A stretch of 24,493 nucleotides of DNA, taken from Cafeteria roenbergensis. Its lineage: Eukaryota; Sar; Bigyra; Bicosoecida; Cafeteriaceae. The position numbers and the translations under genes are program-made. Every line of letters begins with the position of its first letter. Within the stretch, counting starts at the first letter, position 1. This document shows positions 20,806-24,493 of this stretch, piece after piece. Where the stretch lies: contig VLTN01000125.1 of the NCBI GenBank assembly GCA_008330645.1, positions 1 through 24,493 on the forward strand, read 5' to 3'. The notes under the pieces were generated by a model. It did no database searches and was not told where the DNA came from. It was given only the letters and a program-made list of their open reading frames with translations.

Positions 20806-21153
20806 CGTGCCCAATGCAATGGCCCTCTGCAGCAATGGGAGGCGGGCAGCAGAGTGCGATCGGGGGACTGGGGCGAGCGCAGGTGTGCTGTGGTCCAGCA
20901 GAGCGCCACGAAGGCCGCGACAAGAGCTGTCTCATGAAACCCTTGCTGAGAACCCCAGATCGATCAAGAAAACATCCCACCTTGACAAAGACCCTGCCCA
21001 TCACGTGACCCTCACACCGGGCGACACGTCACGCTGCAAAACGGTTGGCTAGCGATTGACGCTGGCCAGCCGATCCGCCCTTCTGGGTGGCGCTCTGCTC
21101 GCCCGTGCCCTTGGCGTCACGTGTCACCCTATCGTCCTTGGCGCCAGGGAGGC
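20806..21153. promoter_or_regulatory. Shared upstream region of two divergent genes, with two CACGTG palindromes
   Basis: The minus-strand giant gene starts at 20805 and the plus-strand membrane protein gene at 21154, leaving about 348 bases between start codons. CACGTG occurs at 21002-21007 (inside the palindrome TCACGTGA) and at 21118-21123, with an ACGTCA half-site at about 21026-21031. CACGTG is the core of bHLH and bZIP binding sites in many eukaryotes. A bidirectional promoter is inferred from the layout; no TATA box was seen. Confidence 0.4.
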
Positions 21154-22847
21154 ATGTCCTGGCTCGCAGCCCAGGCAGTGCTGGTCTCTGTGGCCGCGGG
21201 CGTCGCAGTGGGGCTTGCAGTCTCAGCTGCGCCTTTTTCGCCTGCTCCGCAGGTGCTGTTTGGCGAATGGCTCGACCCCGAGCTTAATGGCGACTTTGCT
21301 GTGTTCGATCCGGGCAGCGCGCGTGCGTTTGTTGCGCAGCCAGGGGGTGTTCTGGTATGCGTCGATGTTGCCAAGGGCCGCCCTTGCGAACCGCGCGCCA
21401 ACACGACCATCGGCCCAGGCACCGACGCCAAGTTGCTGGGTTGCATGGGCCGCACTGAGGAAGACGACGGAATCACGCTCCTCCTGGGCATGAACGACCA
21501 GGCTTGGCTCGTCACGTGGCCCGACGCTGCCGGTCTGGCGCCCTCGGCAGCCTTGTACTTTACTTTCGGGGTGCGAGTCCCGTGGCAAACGCTCAACTGC
21601 ACAGGCGCCACGGACGCTGCCGCCGACACCGAGACCACCTTGGCATGCACCGCCCATGCAAGTCTGAGCATGGAGCTATGGGGGCTCACCCCGGCATGGA
21701 GCCAAGTTCTCGCGCCCGGTCAATTCCGCCATTCAACCGGATAATGGGTTGCGCGTCTTGCTTGCAGGCAAGTCGGTCAGCCCTGTGCTGCGGCAAGGGG
21801 GCATTTGGTCGCCGCCGACGCTCTTTGATCCTGCGCTGAGCCAATACAGCTTGCCTTTTGGGGACTCGGTGGCCGACGCAGCTGTTCTGGACGCGCCGGC
21901 GGGGCCTGACAGCATTGCGGGCGTGGCCATTTCGTCAGGGGGGATGCACCGCAACGCCGCCGCCTTTGCCGCCAGTGCGCGCGCGCTCCCCGTGGTCCAC
22001 AACGACAACCTTACGTGGGACCCGCCCGCTCTGGGCACCATGCTTTCTGGCGTTGCAAGCCTACGCCAATTCTGGCTTGGGCGTCTCGGCGTTCGCCATC
22101 ACCGAGTTTGGCTGCCTTTGGGGGCGCAAGACAGGCTGCGTTTCGCTGCTTGGAACGGCCGACGGCAAGTTGCTGTGGGAGGCATGCGGGGCAGCTCTCA
22201 GCGCGGCTGTGGGGCAGCCGCCGTCCCACCAATGTGTCCTTCGTCCACGCTGTGTTCGTGCCTGGGCCAGTCGCACCCCTGACGACTGTGGTGGCTTTGG
22301 TTCGGTGGATCGCCGCGGGCAAGAGCTATGAGGACAGTTCGTGGCAGTTCGCCCTGCTGTCCGTCTCGCTGGACCCCAGGGGAGGCGCTTCCACGACAGT
22401 TGCATCTGCGACGATCAGCAACGGGGCATGCCAGCGCGGCGACATTCAAGCAGCGGGCGGAGGTGTTGTCGTTGTGCAGCTAACCGGCTGCGCGGGAGGC
22501 TCTGGAACTCAGTTGCTTGGCTTTCGAGTGGCCCCGCCCGTCTCAGCGTCATCCAGCCCGCTGCCACCGCAGCCAGCTCACACAACGTCCCCGGCACCGG
22601 CGCAGCCAAGTGTCGCCCCCAGCGCGAGCAGCGCCGCACCGGGGCAGGCAGGGACAGGGGACTTGGCAGCACTGTCTGCTGCGATCGCGGGGGGGCTCCT
22701 CGTTGGGGTGGGGCTGGCTGGGGCAGGCCTGTGGTGGTGGCCTACCGGCGGGCTGTTCCACGGTACGGGCCCGGGCTGCTGTCCTCGGACAGCATGGCCT
22801 CTGTGGTCCAGGCGCCTCAGGCAATCGACCCTGCCGACGAGTGGTAG
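21154..22847 (+). CDS. Predicted type I membrane glycoprotein, with single-base frame steps
   Basis: ATG 21154 opens a signal peptide (MSWLAAQAVLVSVAAGVAVG). Upstream in the same frame there is only a GTG at 21121. The ectodomain of about 430 residues has several Cys and repeated short beta-strand-like segments (VLVCVDVAKG, TLLLGMNDQAWLVTW, CVSLLGTADGKLLW), which could be a beta-propeller, but I recognise no family. A Ser/Pro/Ala stalk (about 22528-22650) is followed by one membrane helix (AAIAGGLLVGVGLAGAG), a YRR stop-transfer signal and a ~30-residue tail ending ADEW with TAG 22845-22847. The coherent reading steps one base forward at about 21711-21722, 22045-22066 and 22205-22222, and one base back (or two forward) at about 22730-22740. 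No intron signals fit these points. They may be consensus errors or a decayed gene. It is divergent from the giant surface-protein gene. Confidence 0.6.
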
Positions 22848-23216
22848 GCGTGCTAGCTACCGCAGAGAGACCAACAACACCCACAGCGCGGGCACATGCG
22901 GCCCTGCTTTTTTGTCGGCGTTCCCCAACCGGTCGAGTGTGTGACTGGCCGATTGAGGTCGCGTGCGTTCGTTCCCCGCTGCCTGCTTGCACCGGGGCCA
23001 GAGTGCCGAGATGAGCCTGGTCGTGCTCGAGCCCACAGGCATGGGCCAAACTCGCCGATCGGCGGCTTTTTTGCGCCCGCGTGCTTGCTCCTCGCTGCCA
23101 ATACCGCAGCCAGACCGCGGGCGCAGTCTATCCTGGCTCGCGCGCTCTGCCAAAGGACGCCAACACTCTCGCCGGGCTGCGCCCCCCAGCCTTGGCTCCG
23201 CACACCCCCGTGACCG
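22848..23216. other. Intergenic stretch upstream of the cullin gene
   Basis: About 369 bases between the TAG of the membrane protein and the cullin start. No supported gene is seen. It holds a 12-bp palindrome CGCCGATCGGCG at 23053-23064 followed by a T run. It should contain the 3' end of the left gene and the cullin promoter. Confidence 0.4.
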
Positions 23217-24493
23217 ATGGCAGCCGCACGGTCTGTCAAGACGCGTGCGAGCAGGAAGGCGGGTGTCTCGTTCCCGGGCATCTCGGAGCTCCCCAAGCCT
23301 GCGCAGTTCGGTGAGCTGGACTCAACGATTTTGCTCGGCTCGGCCCGCCGCCGCTTCCTTGAGCTGCTTCCGCTGGCGCCGCGTGGCTTCCGGGCCCGCT
23401 CCACCCCGCCCCGGCCCGCCCTCCCGTTCGCGCGGGTTCCTCACCGCAGCGACCTGCTCGGCTGCCGAGGCCAAGGCCAGCGAGAAGGAGTTTGTGGCCT
23501 TCATCCAGCCGCGCCTGCCGAACTCGACCGCTGTTGGGGTGAGTCGAGCGGCCGTCGCTTGCGCGTTCCGCGCGCTGGCGAGCGCCAGTGCCGCGGCTGA
23601 CGGAGCCTGCGCGCTTCGGGGCAGCCCTGCCTCGTGGATTGCGGCCACCAGGCTGCCAACGGGGGCACTGCTTTGACGGGCGCGGCTGATCTGGAAATGC
23701 CCGCCTCGCTTTCGCACTCGACCCGCGCCACTCTCGCCTCCCCGCTCGCCGACGGCGCCGCTGCATGCCACAGGGCGAGGATCTGGAAGAAATCCTCACG
23801 GTGTGGGGCGCCGATCTTGTCTCGGATGCCCTTGCCATGGGGCTGGACAAGGTCACCGGGACGTGTGATGCCGCGAATGGTTTTCAGCAAGCTGTCGACA
23901 TTCGTCAAGCGCGTGGTTGAGCAGGGCGCCGTTTTCCCTGGAGACGAGTACAACGGGCCTGGCGGCGGGATCGCCATCCACGAGCGGGTTGTGGGGCGCC
24001 AGTTGGAGGTGAGGCTGCTGGCGCGGGCGGCCGGGCGCAGAACTCGGAGTGAACCCATGCCCCGCTGTCTAGAGGCCGGCCCCGCCCCCCGCCCCACACC
24101 CCCGTACGCGCCAACTTGTCCCTTGCTCCGCTGCCCTCTCTTGCCGCGCCTCACCGCAGGGAGCGCGTGCTCCCGGAACTGAAAGGCCCGCCACGGGCGA
24201 AATGCTGCTCTCGCAGCTTGTCAAGCACTGGAACGAGCACAAGGTTTTTGTGCGCTGGCTGCGGCGCATCTTCACCTCGTTGGACCAACTGGACAGCTTC
24301 GCACAAAGGCGCGTCGCGTCCCTCTCTGAGTCGGGCATCTTCCGCTCGCGCACCACGGCGGGCCTGCTGCAGTTCGGCGAGGTGCTCTTCGCAAGAGGAT
24401 TCCCAGTCCAACGTCATGGAGCACGTGCTCGCGCTGGTGGACGAGTTCCGCAAGGGCTGTGACGCGTCGACCGGAGCCTCATCAAGGGGGTGG
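23217..24493 (+). CDS. Cullin, N-terminal part, multi-exon, cut by the window end
   Basis: Cullins are the elongated scaffolds of cullin-RING ubiquitin ligases. The identifying sequence is LVKHWNEHKVFVRWLRRIF (24214-24270), followed by SLDQ, SLSESGIF, then HVLALVDEFRKG and VDRSLIKGV in other frames (24424-24492); this is the first cullin repeat as known from CUL1-type proteins. ATG 23217 has a good context (ACCGATGGC). Supported exons: 23217-23310, 23450-23538 and 23774 to about 23900, whose phases agree (1, then 0), joining PAQF to ATCSAAEAK and AVG to GEDLEEIL. Then about 23890-24008 (KLSTFVKRVVEQ...GRQLE) and 24160 onward. The join between the third and fourth exons is unclear. Inside the last exon the reading steps by one base at about 24390 and again at about 24462. 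An essential gene broken this way suggests consensus indels, though a pseudogene copy is possible. Which cullin class it is cannot be told from this part. Confidence 0.75.
23311..23449 (+). other. Intron 1 of the cullin gene
   Basis: 139 bases, donor TTCG|GTGAGC and acceptor CTCACCGCAG|C, phase 1. The donor matches those of the giant gene. Confidence 0.6.
23539..23773 (+). other. Intron 2 of the cullin gene
   Basis: 235 bases, donor GTTGGG|GTGAGT and acceptor TGCCACAG|GGCGAG, phase 0. Splicing joins two open frames, but the flanking exon residues are not strongly conserved in cullins, so the call is moderate. Confidence 0.5.
24009..24159 (+). other. Intron 4 (last visible) of the cullin gene
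   Basis: 151 bases, donor TTGGAG|GTGAGG and acceptor CTCACCGCAG|GGAGCG, phase 0. This joins GRQLE to the exon carrying LVKHWNEHK in frame. The first bases of the downstream exon also encode ERVLPELKG in another frame, which looks more cullin-like than the phase-0 reading, so an indel close to the junction is possible. Confidence 0.55.

Noticed and set aside
20806-20835. Upstream in-frame ATG at 20835 as the start of the giant protein
   Set aside because: It adds ten residues before the signal peptide; ATG 20805 gives a more typical signal sequence, though the upstream start cannot be excluded.
23053-23072. Palindrome CGCCGATCGGCG followed by a T run, resembling a bacterial terminator
   Set aside because: The context is eukaryotic with introns, so a rho-independent terminator is not expected; chance in GC-rich DNA is likely.
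23866-23895. A 25- to 36-base mini-intron in the cullin between the third and fourth exons
   Set aside because: It would be far shorter than the other introns (139-235 bases) and lacks the GTGAGY donor; a single-base indel is a simpler explanation.
23501-24154. Minus-strand 217-residue ORF over cullin exons
   Set aside because: The plus strand has cullin motifs and consistent intron phases; the minus-strand protein has none.

Overview
The window looks like nuclear DNA from a GC-rich unicellular eukaryote, most likely a microalga or other protist. The lineage cannot be fixed from the sequence alone. The reasons are spliceosomal introns of about 140-235 bp with GTGAGC/GTGAGT donors and (G/T)CAG acceptors, a cullin gene, a DIRS-superfamily tyrosine-recombinase retrotransposon, and a giant secretory-pathway protein with mucin-like repeats and multiple membrane spans. 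I see no tRNA, rRNA, CRISPR array or bacterial operon signal.

Layout. (1) 1-2218, + strand: a partial, frame-broken coding region whose 3' half resembles the zinc-binding plus restriction-like endonuclease (RLE) C-terminus of R2-type non-LTR retrotransposons, with no recognisable reverse transcriptase. (2) 2219-2521: non-coding, probably its 3' flank. (3) 2522-8693: a complete DIRS-like retrotransposon of the PAT/Ngaro structural type. It has a gag-like region, then RT, RNase H and tyrosine recombinase, bounded by split direct repeats A1...B1-A2-B2 that share an ATG core. (4) 8694-9019: non-coding flank. (5) 9020-20805, - strand: a three-exon gene for a protein of about 3,805 residues. It has a signal peptide, an N-terminal ectodomain, a mucin-like stalk encoded by a 42-bp and a 30-bp minisatellite, a short coiled coil, about eleven Cys-rich repeats, an IPT/TIG-like domain, seven hydrophobic segments and a cytosolic tail. 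(6) 20806-21153: a short divergent promoter region with two CACGTG palindromes. (7) 21154-22847, + strand: a predicted type I membrane protein with signal peptide, Ser/Pro-rich stalk, one transmembrane helix and a short tail, read with four single-base frame steps. (8) 23217 to the window end, + strand: the 5' part of a multi-exon cullin gene.

How the parts relate. The two divergent genes both encode predicted cell-surface glycoproteins and share about 350 bp of upstream DNA, so co-regulation is possible but unproven. The cullin would be a scaffold of a ubiquitin ligase and has no evident link to its neighbours. The left third is mobile-element territory.

Caveat. Single-base frame steps occur in the RLE region, the retrotransposon, the type I membrane protein gene and the cullin, yet the 6.6 kb of non-repeat coding sequence of the giant gene has none. 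A cullin is normally essential, so consensus indel errors are at least as likely as true pseudogenization for several of these breaks.
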